Of a stretch of DNA of 64,000 nt, positions 37,430 to 46,297 are shown one piece after another. The notes beneath the pieces are model-generated. The model saw nothing but the letters and a program-made list of their open reading frames with translations, did no database searches and was not told the DNA's origin. Within the stretch, counting starts at the first letter, position 1; the number at the start of each line of letters is the position of its first letter. Position numbers and translations under genes: made by a program. The stretch is from positions 115,442 through 179,441 of the forward strand of contig NHNK02000006.1 in NCBI GenBank assembly GCA_002173415.2, written 5' to 3'. The DNA comes from Marinomonas agarivorans. Its GTDB lineage: Bacteria; Pseudomonadota; Gammaproteobacteria; Pseudomonadales; Marinomonadaceae.

Positions 37430-38539
37430 ATGCAAAAGGTTAAAGCACTAAAAAAAGAAAAAAAGGCTATTATTGAGAAGTTTGGTCAACGCAGTAACAT
37501 TAAAGCTCTCTGGCAAACACTAAATACAACCATTCCTTATTTTCTATTATTCTATATATCAATAGAAAGCCTTTCACACTCTATTTGGCTATTTATCGCT
37601 TCAACTTCTATCCTGATATTGTTCCTCATGCGTGTCTTTATGATGATGCACGATTGTGGGCACGATAGCCTTTACAACAACCCATACCTTAATAAAATTG
37701 TTGGTTTTTTTATGGGCGTTTTGTGCGGCATACCACAACAAGTCTGGTCAAAGCACCATGCATACCACCACGCAACCAATGGTGATTGGGAAAAGTATCA
37801 AGGCCCTTTAAGTTGTATTTCAACAGAACAATATGAACAACTTTCCACCAAACAACAAAAAGCCTATCGTAAAAATCGCAATATATGGCTCGCCCCTATT
37901 GGTGGTTTTATGTACTTTATTTTCAACCCTAGATTTAATTGGCTAAAAGGCTGTATTCAATTCCTCTTTCATGCTCTAAAAAATATTTTCACTGGCACTT
38001 TGTCACCTAAAAAAATAATAAACAGCTTTGAAACTCGTTGCTGGGGCGATTGGCAAGAGTTTTTTCATATGACAGGAAACAATATTGTGTTAATCACGGC
38101 CTGTTTTTTTGCTGGCATGTATTTCGGCTGGGCAGAGTTTCTCTTTGTTTACGTTCTTGTCATTTCTTTGTCAGGCGCATTAGGCATTATTTTATTTACT
38201 ATCCAGCATAACTTTGAACACTCTTATGCAACAGACAGTGCTTCATGGGATTATTATAGAGGCGCACTAGAAGGCACTAGTTATCTTGACTTACCAAGGA
38301 TATTACACTGGTTTACAGCGGATATTGGCTACCATCATGTACACCACTTAAACGCTAAAATCCCTAACTATAATTTACGCGAATGCCACAAAGAATACGA
38401 AGAGCTATTCTCAGATGTTACACGAGTAAAACTCTCAGATGTTTCTCACTCTTTTAAATATATTCTATGGGACAATACTGCTGGTCGTATGATTTCCGTT
38501 GCGGAATACGACGCTAACCTAAACGCGGTCAATGCTTAA
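37430..38539 (+). CDS. Membrane fatty acid desaturase
   Basis: The 369-residue protein is a di-iron membrane desaturase with the three histidine boxes HDCGH (74-78), HHAYHH (109-114) and YHHVHH (about residues 293-298), and four main hydrophobic segments. Such acyl-lipid or acyl-CoA desaturases introduce double bonds into membrane fatty acids and often respond to cold. GGGAA lies upstream of the ATG. Regioselectivity cannot be told from the sequence. Confidence 0.9.
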   Translation: MQKVKALKKEKKAIIEKFGQRSNIKALWQTLNTTIPYFLLFYISIESLSHSIWLFIASTSILILFLMRVFMMMHDCGHDSLYNNPYLNKIVGFFMGVLCGIPQQVWSKHHAYHHATNGDWEKYQGPLSCISTEQYEQLSTKQQKAYRKNRNIWLAPIGGFMYFIFNPRFNWLKGCIQFLFHALKNIFTGTLSPKKIINSFETRCWGDWQEFFHMTGNNIVLITACFFAGMYFGWAEFLFVYVLVISLSGALGIILFTIQHNFEHSYATDSASWDYYRGALEGTSYLDLPRILHWFTADIGYHHVHHLNAKIPNYNLRECHKEYEELFSDVTRVKLSDVSHSFKYILWDNTAGRMISVAEYDANLNAVNA

Positions 38540-38580
38540 TTGAAAACCCTAATATAAGATAGAGAGAAAAAAAAAGAGGG

Positions 38581-38668
38581 AAGAAGTCAGCTTTATGAGA
38601 GGTTGTTTGTAGTGGTGCGCTTCGGAGTTGAATTCGCAGCCCATTACAATCAAACAAGCTGGCTTCTT
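38581..38668. repeat. Large imperfect palindrome between convergent desaturase and deacetylase genes
   Basis: Arms AAGAAGTCAGCTT (38581-38593) and AAGCTGGCTTCTT (38656-38668) are complementary at 12 of 13 positions, with one G-T pair. Inside, TTGTAGTGG pairs approximately with CCATTACAA, and TGCG (38616-38619) with CGCA (38635-38638), closing a 15-base loop. The whole fills the spacer up to the deacetylase stop. It could be a bidirectional terminator, a REP/MITE-like unit or a small RNA. Confidence 0.55.
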
Positions 38669-39639
38669 TATAAAGATGAAAGTCGTAAAAAGTCAAGCTC
38701 TTCATTCGACGGCATACATAGCATCCCATTACTCTGCAACAAGTAATAAATCGCCTTATGTAAAATGCTATGCCTTATTGCTAATTTCTTGATATCTCTA
38801 TCATAGCCACCACCTATCACGCAGGCTGTTGGAATACGTCTTTTTAAACACTCAGCCACCACAAACTGATCTCTTTGCCAAATTCCCATATCAGTCAATT
38901 GAAGATACCCTAGCCTGTCATCTTTATGAACATCAACACCTGCATCGTAGAGAACGACATCTGGCTGTAAACGATCTAACAAAGCAGGTATATCTTGTTT
39001 TATCTGTTGTAAGTAGCCTGAATCTCCTAGCCCCTTAGCAAGAGCAATATTAATTCCTGCTGACTGTTTTAGCTCTGGATAGTTTTCGTCACAATGCCAA
39101 GATACCGTGGTAATATTTTCATAAGCAGCACACATTTCAGCGGTGCCATCACCTTGATGAACATCACAATCCAGAATCAAGACGTGTTTCGCCTTGCCAG
39201 ACTCCACCAACTCAATGGCTGTCACTGCTAAATCATTAAAAATACAAAAGCCACTGCCATAGCCTCTATGAGCGTGATGTGTCCCGCCAGCAAGATGACA
39301 AGCCACACCATGCTGCAAAGCCAGTTCAGCCGTTAACAAAGTTCCTGAAACCGCTCTTAGTGTTCTCTCAACTAACCAGTCTGACCAAGGAAGTCCTATA
39401 GTGTTTATTTCTGCTTGCGTTAGCTGGCCGCGTATAAAGCGTTGAACATAATCTGCCTCATGCGCCTGCATTAGAGTTGATAAAGACAATGGAGAAGGCG
39501 AAAAAACATTATTACTCGTTAGAATCTTCGATCGTACTAATTCTTCTTCCAGTTGAGCAAATTTCGCCATCGGAAAACGATGCTTTTCGGAGAAGGGAAT
39601 ACTGTAATTAGGATGAAATACAAGTGGCAAAAACGTCAT
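38668..39639 (-). CDS. Class II histone deacetylase-like (acetoin utilisation-type) amidohydrolase
   Basis: The 323-residue protein has the zinc amidohydrolase fold of the histone deacetylase superfamily: GGTHHAHRGYGSGFCIFND (His-His pair and following Asp), LDCDVHQGDGTA with zinc ligands Asp and His, and DVVLYDAGVDVHKDD with the third ligand Asp. Bacterial members deacetylate polyamines, acetylated proteins or small molecules. No neighbour points to a particular substrate. The ATG is preceded by a weak AAGG. Confidence 0.9.
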   Translation of the reverse strand: MTFLPLVFHPNYSIPFSEKHRFPMAKFAQLEEELVRSKILTSNNVFSPSPLSLSTLMQAHEADYVQRFIRGQLTQAEINTIGLPWSDWLVERTLRAVSGTLLTAELALQHGVACHLAGGTHHAHRGYGSGFCIFNDLAVTAIELVESGKAKHVLILDCDVHQGDGTAEMCAAYENITTVSWHCDENYPELKQSAGINIALAKGLGDSGYLQQIKQDIPALLDRLQPDVVLYDAGVDVHKDDRLGYLQLTDMGIWQRDQFVVAECLKRRIPTACVIGGGYDRDIKKLAIRHSILHKAIYYLLQSNGMLCMPSNEELDFLRLSSL

Positions 39640-39650
39640 TTAAACAAAAC

Positions 39651-39701
39651 CTTGGACTGTTGCTATCTTGGACAGCTACGATCTTAGACAATTACTATGA
39701 T
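39651..39701. repeat. Three imperfect tandem 16-nt repeats upstream of the deacetylase gene
   Basis: Copies read cttggactgttgctat (39651-39666), cttggacagctacgat (39667-39682) and, with a three-base insertion, cttagacaattactatgat (39683-39701). They lie 12 bases upstream of the minus-strand deacetylase start, a position where they could act as operator copies or simply reflect slippage. Confidence 0.6.
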
Positions 39702-39873
39702 CCTTAGCTTATCAAGGGCTAGACATAGTAACACAGTGTTTAAGTGCTCTACTGAATACAATACCTGACATTTTGTACCTTTCCCTAGGATTAATACAAA
39801 AAGGCCAATATAATAAGCAAAATATTTAAACAACCTTATTTCAAGATACATTCGTACGGTTTATAAAACGCTA

Positions 39874-41226
39874 ATGACGAAAAAACTTTTTATCCAAACG
39901 CATGGCTGTCAGATGAATGAATACGATTCGTCTAGAATGGCTGACTTACTTGGTGAAAGCCACGACATGGAATTAACAGACAACGCCGAAGAGGCTGATG
40001 TTCTTTTACTTAATACCTGTTCTATACGGGAAAAGGCCCAAGACAAGGTCTATCACCAGCTTGGTCGTTGGAAAAAGCTCAAGGATAAAAAGCCTGGATT
40101 AAAAATTGGTGTCGGTGGTTGTGTTGCTAGCCAAGAAGGTGATGCCATCCGTAAAAGGGCAAAACATGTCGATATGATTTTTGGCCCTCAAACTCTACAT
40201 AAATTACCAACTATGGTGGATGCTGCTGCCAAGAGCATTCCCATTACCGATGTTACTTTTCCGGAAATAGAGAAATTTGATCACTTACCTGCGCCTCGTG
40301 TAGATGGCGCCGAAGCATTTGTTTCGGTTATGGAAGGGTGCAGTAAATATTGTACTTTTTGTGTTGTGCCTTATACCCGTGGCGAAGAGGTCAGTCGTCC
40401 ATTCAATGATATTATCCAAGAAGTAACGCAATTAGCAGAGCAAGGTGTTCGCGAAATTCACTTGCTTGGTCAAAATGTAAACGCCTATCGTGATGAAAGT
40501 AATGCGGATATGGAAGCCGACCTTGCGGATGTCATCCACGCAGCAGCCGCTGTTGATGGTGTCGAACGTATTCGATTCACAACCTCTCATCCAGTGGAGT
40601 TCACTGACAGTTTGATAGAAGCGTTTCGTACTGTGCCTGAGTTAGTTAGCCATCTACATTTGCCAGTACAAAGTGGCTCAAACAAGATTTTAAAAGCCAT
40701 GAAGAGAGGCCATGATCGCCAAGCCTATATCGATAAAATAAACAAAATTAAAGCAGCAAGACCAGATATTAGTCTTTCCTCTGACTTTATTATCGGCTTT
40801 CCTGGAGAGACGGATGACGATTTTGTCGATACCATGAATCTTATTCAAGAAATCGGTTTTGATCACTCATTCAGTTTTGTTTACAGCCAACGCCCCGGTA
40901 CACCAGCCGCAGAATTGGAAGACGACACGCCAGAAGAGCTTAAGAAGCAACGTCTTGCGATTCTCCAAAGACGAATCAACCAACAATCTTATGACATTAG
41001 CCAAGCTATGATTGGTTCAACCCAGCGCATATTGGTAACGGGATACTCCCCCAGAGACCCTGGCAAGATGCAAGGACGGACAGAAAATAATCGTATCGTC
41101 AATTTCCCTGCGATTGATGCTCGACTTATTGGTAAATTTGCTGATGTCATTATTACTGACGCATTCCCGAATTCATTGCTAGGCGAGTTAATCAGTTCTG
41201 AGCTAGAATCTAGTTATTCACTCTAA
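39874..41226 (+). CDS. miaB: tRNA-2-methylthio-N6-isopentenyladenosine synthase MiaB
   Basis: MiaB adds the 2-methylthio group to i6A37 in tRNAs reading UNN codons. The 450-residue methylthiotransferase has the N-terminal cluster cysteines (Cys12 in THGCQMN, another in NTCSIREK and one in GGCVAS), the radical-SAM motif CSKYCTFC near residue 160, and a C-terminal TRAM domain from about residue 385. It leads the conserved miaB-phoH-ybeY-ybeX-lnt order. Confidence 0.97.
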   Translation: MTKKLFIQTHGCQMNEYDSSRMADLLGESHDMELTDNAEEADVLLLNTCSIREKAQDKVYHQLGRWKKLKDKKPGLKIGVGGCVASQEGDAIRKRAKHVDMIFGPQTLHKLPTMVDAAAKSIPITDVTFPEIEKFDHLPAPRVDGAEAFVSVMEGCSKYCTFCVVPYTRGEEVSRPFNDIIQEVTQLAEQGVREIHLLGQNVNAYRDESNADMEADLADVIHAAAAVDGVERIRFTTSHPVEFTDSLIEAFRTVPELVSHLHLPVQSGSNKILKAMKRGHDRQAYIDKINKIKAARPDISLSSDFIIGFPGETDDDFVDTMNLIQEIGFDHSFSFVYSQRPGTPAAELEDDTPEELKKQRLAILQRRINQQSYDISQAMIGSTQRILVTGYSPRDPGKMQGRTENNRIVNFPAIDARLIGKFADVIITDAFPNSLLGELISSELESSYSL

Positions 41227-41237
41227 TAAACTCAAAT

Positions 41238-41269
41238 CTACACAGCTAACAATTTATACAACTAACAAA
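41238..41269. repeat. Two imperfect 16-nt tandem copies in the miaB-phoH spacer
   Basis: ctacacagctaacaat (41238-41253) is followed directly by ttatacaactaacaaa (41254-41269), matching at 11 of 16 positions. The pair fills most of the 52-base spacer just after miaB. It belongs with the other short duplications at gene ends. Confidence 0.4.
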
Positions 41270-41278
41270 AGGTAGACA

Positions 41279-42343
41279 TTGGAAACATTACAGGTACAAC
41301 AGCAAGTTCGTTTAGAACCAGAAAATTCTTCTGCATTAACCAATTTATATGGCCAATTAGATGCAAATATTAAGCTGCTTTCCAATAGATTAAATGTTGA
41401 TATTCATTATCGCGGTAATCTGTTTGATATTAGTGGTGAAGACAGCAAACGTGTGTCTGCTTGTAAAACCTTGCTTGAAAACCTCTACCGAGAATCTCTC
41501 GCTGGCTCAGACTTGTCAGAACAAACAGTGCATCTGTATTTGCAGGAGTCTGCTCTTGAGTCTCTCTCAACAGCAGAATCAAGCGGTCAAGTTACCATCA
41601 AGACCCGTAAGGTTTTTATAAAACCTAAAGGCAGAAACCAACAACATTACGTTCGACAAGTCCGCCAAAACGACATTAATTTTGGTATCGGGCCAGCAGG
41701 TACAGGCAAAACGTATCTTGCAGTCGCTTGTGCTGTTGAAGCATTAGAAAATGATAGAGTTGAGCGTATCATGCTTGTTCGCCCAGCAGTAGAAGCTGGT
41801 GAAAAATTAGGGTTTCTACCCGGCGATTTAACGCAGAAGATCGATCCTTATTTACGACCTCTTTATGATGCTCTTTATGAAATGTTAGGCTTTGAATTGG
41901 TCGACAAGCTCATTGAAAAAAATGTTATCGAAGTGGCGCCATTAGCCTTTATGCGTGGTCGAACGCTCAATAACTCCTTCATAATTTTGGATGAATCACA
42001 AAATACAACACGTGAACAAATGAAAATGTTCCTAACTCGTATCGGCTTTGGTTCTACGGCCGTTATTACTGGGGATAGAACTCAGGTCGATTTACCCAGA
42101 GGCACATCATCCGGTTTAGGTCACGCTCTGCATGTATTAAATGGTGTAAAAGGCATCAGCATGACGCAGTTCGGTTCAAACGATGTGGTAAGGCACCCAT
42201 TAGTACAGCGTATTGTTGAGGCTTATGATGCGTTCGAGGAAAAAGAAGAACAAGAAAGAGCAGCGAAAAAAGCCGCCAATATTACTTTACAAAGAGATAG
42301 GCAAAAAGCCGCAGACAATATCAAAAAAGAGGCTGATGCCTAA
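41279..42343 (+). CDS. ybeZ: PhoH-like ATPase (YbeZ)
   Basis: YbeZ is a PhoH-family NTPase linked to the endoribonuclease YbeY and to rRNA processing. The 354-residue protein has Walker A GPAGTGKT at 138-145 and Walker B FIILDESQNT near residue 237. The start is TTG, with AAAGG seven bases upstream; no better start is in frame. It ends three bases before ybeY, so the two are coupled. The lysine- and alanine-rich tail is family-typical. Confidence 0.94.
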   Translation: METLQVQQQVRLEPENSSALTNLYGQLDANIKLLSNRLNVDIHYRGNLFDISGEDSKRVSACKTLLENLYRESLAGSDLSEQTVHLYLQESALESLSTAESSGQVTIKTRKVFIKPKGRNQQHYVRQVRQNDINFGIGPAGTGKTYLAVACAVEALENDRVERIMLVRPAVEAGEKLGFLPGDLTQKIDPYLRPLYDALYEMLGFELVDKLIEKNVIEVAPLAFMRGRTLNNSFIILDESQNTTREQMKMFLTRIGFGSTAVITGDRTQVDLPRGTSSGLGHALHVLNGVKGISMTQFGSNDVVRHPLVQRIVEAYDAFEEKEEQERAAKKAANITLQRDRQKAADNIKKEADA

Positions 42344-42346
42344 GTC

Positions 42347-42811
42347 ATGGCAACCTTGTTGTTAGATTTGCAATTAGCGTGCGAAGACACTGAGCACCTC
42401 CCAAACGAAGAGGACTTTTCTCTTTGGATTAGCCAGGCTCTTCCTGAAGACGATGCGGAATACGAAATTACCCTTCGCATTGTTGATGACATGGAAAGCC
42501 AGTCGTTAAATCATCAATTTCGCGGCAAAGACAAGCCAACAAATGTACTGTCTTTCCCGTTTGAAGCCCCTGCTGGCATAACACTGCCCCTGCTTGGCGA
42601 TTTGATAATTTGCCGCCAAATTGTCGAGCAAGAAGCTATTGAGCAGAAGAAAGAGAATCACCACCATTGGGCGCACATGTGCGTACATGGCACCTTGCAT
42701 TTACGTGGTTATGACCATATAAATGCAGATGACGCAGAAGAGATGGAAAGTTTGGAGGTCAGTATCCTGCACCAATTTTCTATCCCTAACCCTTACCTAA
42801 CTAATGAATGA
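42347..42811 (+). CDS. ybeY: rRNA maturation endoribonuclease YbeY
   Basis: YbeY is a zinc-dependent endoribonuclease needed for 16S rRNA 3'-end maturation and ribosome quality control. The 154-residue product carries the metal-binding motif [11 protein letters not shown] with His114, His118 and His124, and the preceding [12 protein letters not shown] segment. It is sandwiched between phoH and ybeX as in most proteobacteria. Confidence 0.96.
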   Translation: MATLLLDLQLACEDTEHLPNEEDFSLWISQALPEDDAEYEITLRIVDDMESQSLNHQFRGKDKPTNVLSFPFEAPAGITLPLLGDLIICRQIVEQEAIEQKKENHHHWAHMCVHGTLHLRGYDHINADDAEEMESLEVSILHQFSIPNPYLTNE

Positions 42812-42823
42812 GTTCACATAATT

Positions 42824-43687
42824 ATGAGTGATGGATCGAGTCTCTCTAACGATCAGCAGAAATCTTGGTTTGAGCGTTTAACGCAGGCCTTTAGTGACGA
42901 GCCAAAAAGTAGAAATGACATTATTAATCTATTGGAAGCAGCTGTTAGTTCTGAATTAATCGATAAAAATGCCTTTACTATTGTTGAAGGCGCACTCAGT
43001 GTTTCTGAAGTACAAGTCAGAGACATCATGATTCCTCCCTCGCAAATGATAGTTGTGAAGTCAGAAGATGACCCAAAAACAACATTGCGAAAAATTATAG
43101 AATCAGCTCATTCTCGTTTTCCCGTTGTTGGCGAAGACTCAGACGAAATTCTAGGGGTGTTATTAGCCAAAGATTTACTGCCTCTACTTTTCCGTAGTGA
43201 TGATGTTTCTCGAGAAGATATTTTAGAACGCATTCGTCCGGCCAACTTTATCCCAGAAAGCAAACGCTTGAATGTCTTGCTGAATGAGTTCCGTACGAAA
43301 CGTTACCACATGGCGATTATTCTTGATGAATACGGTAGTGTATCGGGATTGGTGACCATTGAGGACGTTTTGGAGCAAATTGTTGGTGAAATCGAAGACG
43401 AAACTGACAAATTGGAACATGAAGACATCCACCCATTAGAACAAAATGGGGCCTACAGCGTCGCGGCGTTATGCGGCATTGAAGATTTTAATCAATACTT
43501 TAAAACGCAATTTAGCGATGAAGAATTCGATACCATTGGCGGCATCATAGTGCAGCAGTTTGGCCGTGTTCCGAATCGTGATGAGGAAATTGAGCTTGAT
43601 GGTATTAAGTTCACGATTGAAAAGTCGGATGGACGCCGCGTAAAAACCATTCAGGTACAACTGCCAGAGACAGCGACATCCGAGTAG
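42824..43687 (+). CDS. ybeX: CBS-domain protein YbeX (CorC-like)
   Basis: The 287-residue cytosolic protein has paired CBS domains (about residues 65-190, with VRDIMIPPSQM, SRFPVVGEDSDEILGVLLAKDLL and MAIILDEYGSVSGLVTIEDVLEQIVGEI) and a C-terminal CorC/HlyC transporter-associated domain (about 205-280). It was named CorC for a proposed role in Mg/Co efflux, and is linked by operon position and newer work to ribosome assembly. Twelve bases separate it from ybeY. Confidence 0.93.
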   Translation: MSDGSSLSNDQQKSWFERLTQAFSDEPKSRNDIINLLEAAVSSELIDKNAFTIVEGALSVSEVQVRDIMIPPSQMIVVKSEDDPKTTLRKIIESAHSRFPVVGEDSDEILGVLLAKDLLPLLFRSDDVSREDILERIRPANFIPESKRLNVLLNEFRTKRYHMAIILDEYGSVSGLVTIEDVLEQIVGEIEDETDKLEHEDIHPLEQNGAYSVAALCGIEDFNQYFKTQFSDEEFDTIGGIIVQQFGRVPNRDEEIELDGIKFTIEKSDGRRVKTIQVQLPETATSE

Positions 43688-43750
43688 ATGCATTGTTTTT
43701 AGCAGAGCGCTCTTTTTAGCTTGATACGTTTTTCGCAATGACCCAGTAGT

Positions 43751-45331
43751 ATGAAAATGACCTCGCCATTGAACTTATTAACTCGCCAACTATTTCGTTT
43801 CTCTGCTATGAAAAATGAGATCATCCTGCTGTTTCTCGCTCTATTTTGCGGCGCTGTAGGTGCATTAGGTTTCTCCCCTTTTCATATCTGGCCCGCTCTC
43901 TTTTTAAGTTTTGGTGGCGCTGTCTGGCTCTTACAACGAGTAAACTCTCTAAAACAGGCCTTTGTTTATGGTTTTACGCTTGGCCTAGGGGTATTTGGCG
44001 CTGGCGTTTCATGGGTTTATGTCAGCATTGCTCAATATGGACAAGTGGGCATACTGATCGCCGTTTTAGCCACCTTGCTTTTTGTGGCTGTATTAGCTGT
44101 CTTTTACGGTTTGGCCTTTCAACTTACGTGGTGGGCTAAGCATCGACTACCAAACTGGCCCTTGGCATTGTTGCTAAGTTTCAGCCTCTTGTTAACCGAG
44201 TTCCTGCGCAGCACTGTGTTTACAGGGTTTCCTTGGCTACTAAGCGGTTATGCCCTGCACCATACATGGCTGTTCGAACTAGCGCCTCTGGGCGGTATTT
44301 GGCTGTTAACTTTTCTGGCTTTTCTCACCTTCTCCTTACCAGCCAGTGTCTTCACCCATTTTCGACTCAAGGGTCTTACACACTCGCTAACACAACATGG
44401 TGGCATGTTATTGGTTGTTACTCTGGCTTGGGGCGTAGGGCTATATCTGAGTGTTGCACCACAACACTGGGTAAAACAATTTGATACCCTACAAGTAACA
44501 TTAGTACAGGGCAATATTAGCCAAGATCAAAAGTGGTTGCCGCAAAATGCCGAGCCTATGCTCAATGATTATCTCGCTGCCAGTTTCGAACATCTCGATA
44601 GTAATCTTATTGTCTGGCCTGAAACCGCAGTAACTTATTTGCACAGTAACATTGCACCTTACTTTACCGAGTTCTCAAAGACATTTAATGACACAAATAC
44701 GACCTTGGTAACAGGGATTCCTCTCACAAAGCACCTACATGGCAAAACCGATTTTTATAATGCTGTTTGGGCTACAGGGCAAGGGTCAGGCCAATATTTA
44801 AAACAACGCCTTGTACCCTTTGGAGAATACATTCCTCTGCAAAGTTTGGTAGGAAAAGTCCTCGATATTTTTGGTATTCCACTGGAATCCTTTCAAGCAG
44901 GGCCTGCAAATCAGCCGCCTTTACAGGTAGGAAAACATTCTCTTTCAACTCTCATTTGTTATGAAGTTGCTTACCCATCTCTAGTACGAAAAGTTACGCC
45001 AGAGAGCGACATCTTGCTAACCGTCAGCAATGATGCTTGGTTCGGAGATTCCATTGGCCCTTGGCAACACTTAGAAATTGCGCAGTTTCGAGCCAAAGAA
45101 AGTGGCCGATATTTATTGAGATCAACCAACACCGGGATTACCGCAGTTATTAATGAACAAGGCGTCATAACAGAGTCTTTACCCCAATTTCAACAAGATA
45201 CCCTAACCACTAACGCGAATCTGTTTCGAGGCATGACGCCTTATATTCGTTACGGCAATACCCTTGTGTTAACTCTACTGATCCTGTTGTGTTTGCTGCA
45301 ACTAGGGCTTGCAAGGAAGTCAGCTAATTAG
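43751..45331 (+). CDS. lnt: Apolipoprotein N-acyltransferase Lnt
   Basis: Lnt N-acylates the amino-terminal cysteine of lipoproteins in the inner membrane. The protein (526 residues from 43751, or 507 from a second ATG at 43808) has six or more N-terminal membrane segments and a nitrilase domain with catalytic Glu in VWPETAVTYL, Lys in LKQRLVPFGEYIP and Cys in STLICYEVAYP. The start is uncertain because neither ATG has a clear ribosome site; other Lnt proteins begin close to the second. It ends the miaB-phoH-ybeY-ybeX-lnt group. Confidence 0.95.
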   Translation: MKMTSPLNLLTRQLFRFSAMKNEIILLFLALFCGAVGALGFSPFHIWPALFLSFGGAVWLLQRVNSLKQAFVYGFTLGLGVFGAGVSWVYVSIAQYGQVGILIAVLATLLFVAVLAVFYGLAFQLTWWAKHRLPNWPLALLLSFSLLLTEFLRSTVFTGFPWLLSGYALHHTWLFELAPLGGIWLLTFLAFLTFSLPASVFTHFRLKGLTHSLTQHGGMLLVVTLAWGVGLYLSVAPQHWVKQFDTLQVTLVQGNISQDQKWLPQNAEPMLNDYLAASFEHLDSNLIVWPETAVTYLHSNIAPYFTEFSKTFNDTNTTLVTGIPLTKHLHGKTDFYNAVWATGQGSGQYLKQRLVPFGEYIPLQSLVGKVLDIFGIPLESFQAGPANQPPLQVGKHSLSTLICYEVAYPSLVRKVTPESDILLTVSNDAWFGDSIGPWQHLEIAQFRAKESGRYLLRSTNTGITAVINEQGVITESLPQFQQDTLTTNANLFRGMTPYIRYGNTLVLTLLILLCLLQLGLARKSAN

Positions 45332-45565
45332 CGCTTTCTTAATAAAAGTGCAGCAACACAAGAAAAAATAAGCAGAAAAGTAAGAAGAAAAAACCAGCAA
45401 AAAAGGCTTTTCATCTTTTGCATTCACAATGCTTGCCAAGGTTCTTTACTATCAAACACGATAAAACGACTAACTTATCATCAAATGGTAAAAATCCCCC
45501 TATACTGTTTTTACAGCAGTAATTAGCGTTCATGATGGTTTTATTTCGAATAGGAGAAATACACA

Positions 45566-46261
45566 ATGACTAATCCGTGGTTCCCCAAACGCTGGCCTGC
45601 TTTGCATCCAGAACATATTCAGCTTTATTCTATGGCAACACCAAACGGTCAAAAAATTGGGATTGCTTTAGAAGAGATGAATATTCCTTACGATGCCCAC
45701 CTCATCCATATTGGCAAAAATGACCAATTCGATGAAGACTATTTAAAACTGTCTCCCAATGGAAAAATTCCAAGCATTAGTGACCCAAACGGTCCGAATG
45801 GGGAGCAAGTTTTTCTGATGGAAAGTGGCGCCATTCTACTGTACTTAGCTGAAAAAACGGGACTATTTTTACCAAAAGACCCGCTTGAGAAAATGGAATG
45901 CATACAATGGCTTTTCTTCCAAGTAGCTCATGTCGGTCCAATGTTTGGCCAATTTGGGCACTTTTTTAAATTTGCTGCCGATAAAACCACAGATGACTAT
46001 GCGAAAAATCGTTATCTCAATGAAAGCAAACGCCTGTTAAAAGTGCTAGATGATCGACTTGCAAATCGTGACTTTATTGTTGGTAAAGACTACACCATTG
46101 CTGACATGGCCATTGCCCCTTGGGTATCGTGCATAGATGCCTTTTATAAAGCAGGTGATGTACTTGAATTAGGAAGCTTTAAAAATGTCGCTATTTGGCT
46201 CAGTAAGGTAACAAGTCGACCGGCTTACCAAAGAGGTAAACAAGTCTGTAGCCCAGCATAA
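45566..46261 (+). CDS. Glutathione S-transferase family protein (YghU/YfcG-like)
   Basis: The 231-residue protein has an N-terminal thioredoxin-like domain with SMATPNGQKIGIALEEM and KIPSISDPNG, and the glutathione-binding MESGAILLYLAEKTG, followed by an all-helical domain with DYTIADMAIAPWV. The NG in place of a catalytic Ser/Tyr/Cys and the WFPKRWPA N terminus match the Nu-class YghU/YfcG proteins, which have glutathione-dependent disulfide reductase activity. AGGAG lies nine bases before the ATG. A strong terminator follows at once. Confidence 0.9.
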   Translation: MTNPWFPKRWPALHPEHIQLYSMATPNGQKIGIALEEMNIPYDAHLIHIGKNDQFDEDYLKLSPNGKIPSISDPNGPNGEQVFLMESGAILLYLAEKTGLFLPKDPLEKMECIQWLFFQVAHVGPMFGQFGHFFKFAADKTTDDYAKNRYLNESKRLLKVLDDRLANRDFIVGKDYTIADMAIAPWVSCIDAFYKAGDVLELGSFKNVAIWLSKVTSRPAYQRGKQVCSPA

Positions 46262-46273
46262 TATGTGTCATGC

Positions 46274-46297
46274 AAAAGGCAGTTTACGCTGCCTTTT
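46274..46297. terminator. Bidirectional terminator overlapping the end of arsJ
   Basis: AAAAGGCAG (46274-46282) pairs with CTGCCTTTT (46289-46297) over a six-base loop, with T-runs on both strands. It lies 13 bases after the GST stop. On the minus strand the last codons of arsJ form one arm and the arsJ stop TAA (46286-46284) is in the loop. Confidence 0.9.

Noticed and set aside
38529-38729. Minus-strand 66-codon frame across the palindromic spacer
   Set aside because: It overlaps both convergent genes and the inverted repeat and has no family resemblance.
43469-43738. Minus-strand 89-codon frame
   Set aside because: It is antisense to the conserved C-terminal domain of ybeX.
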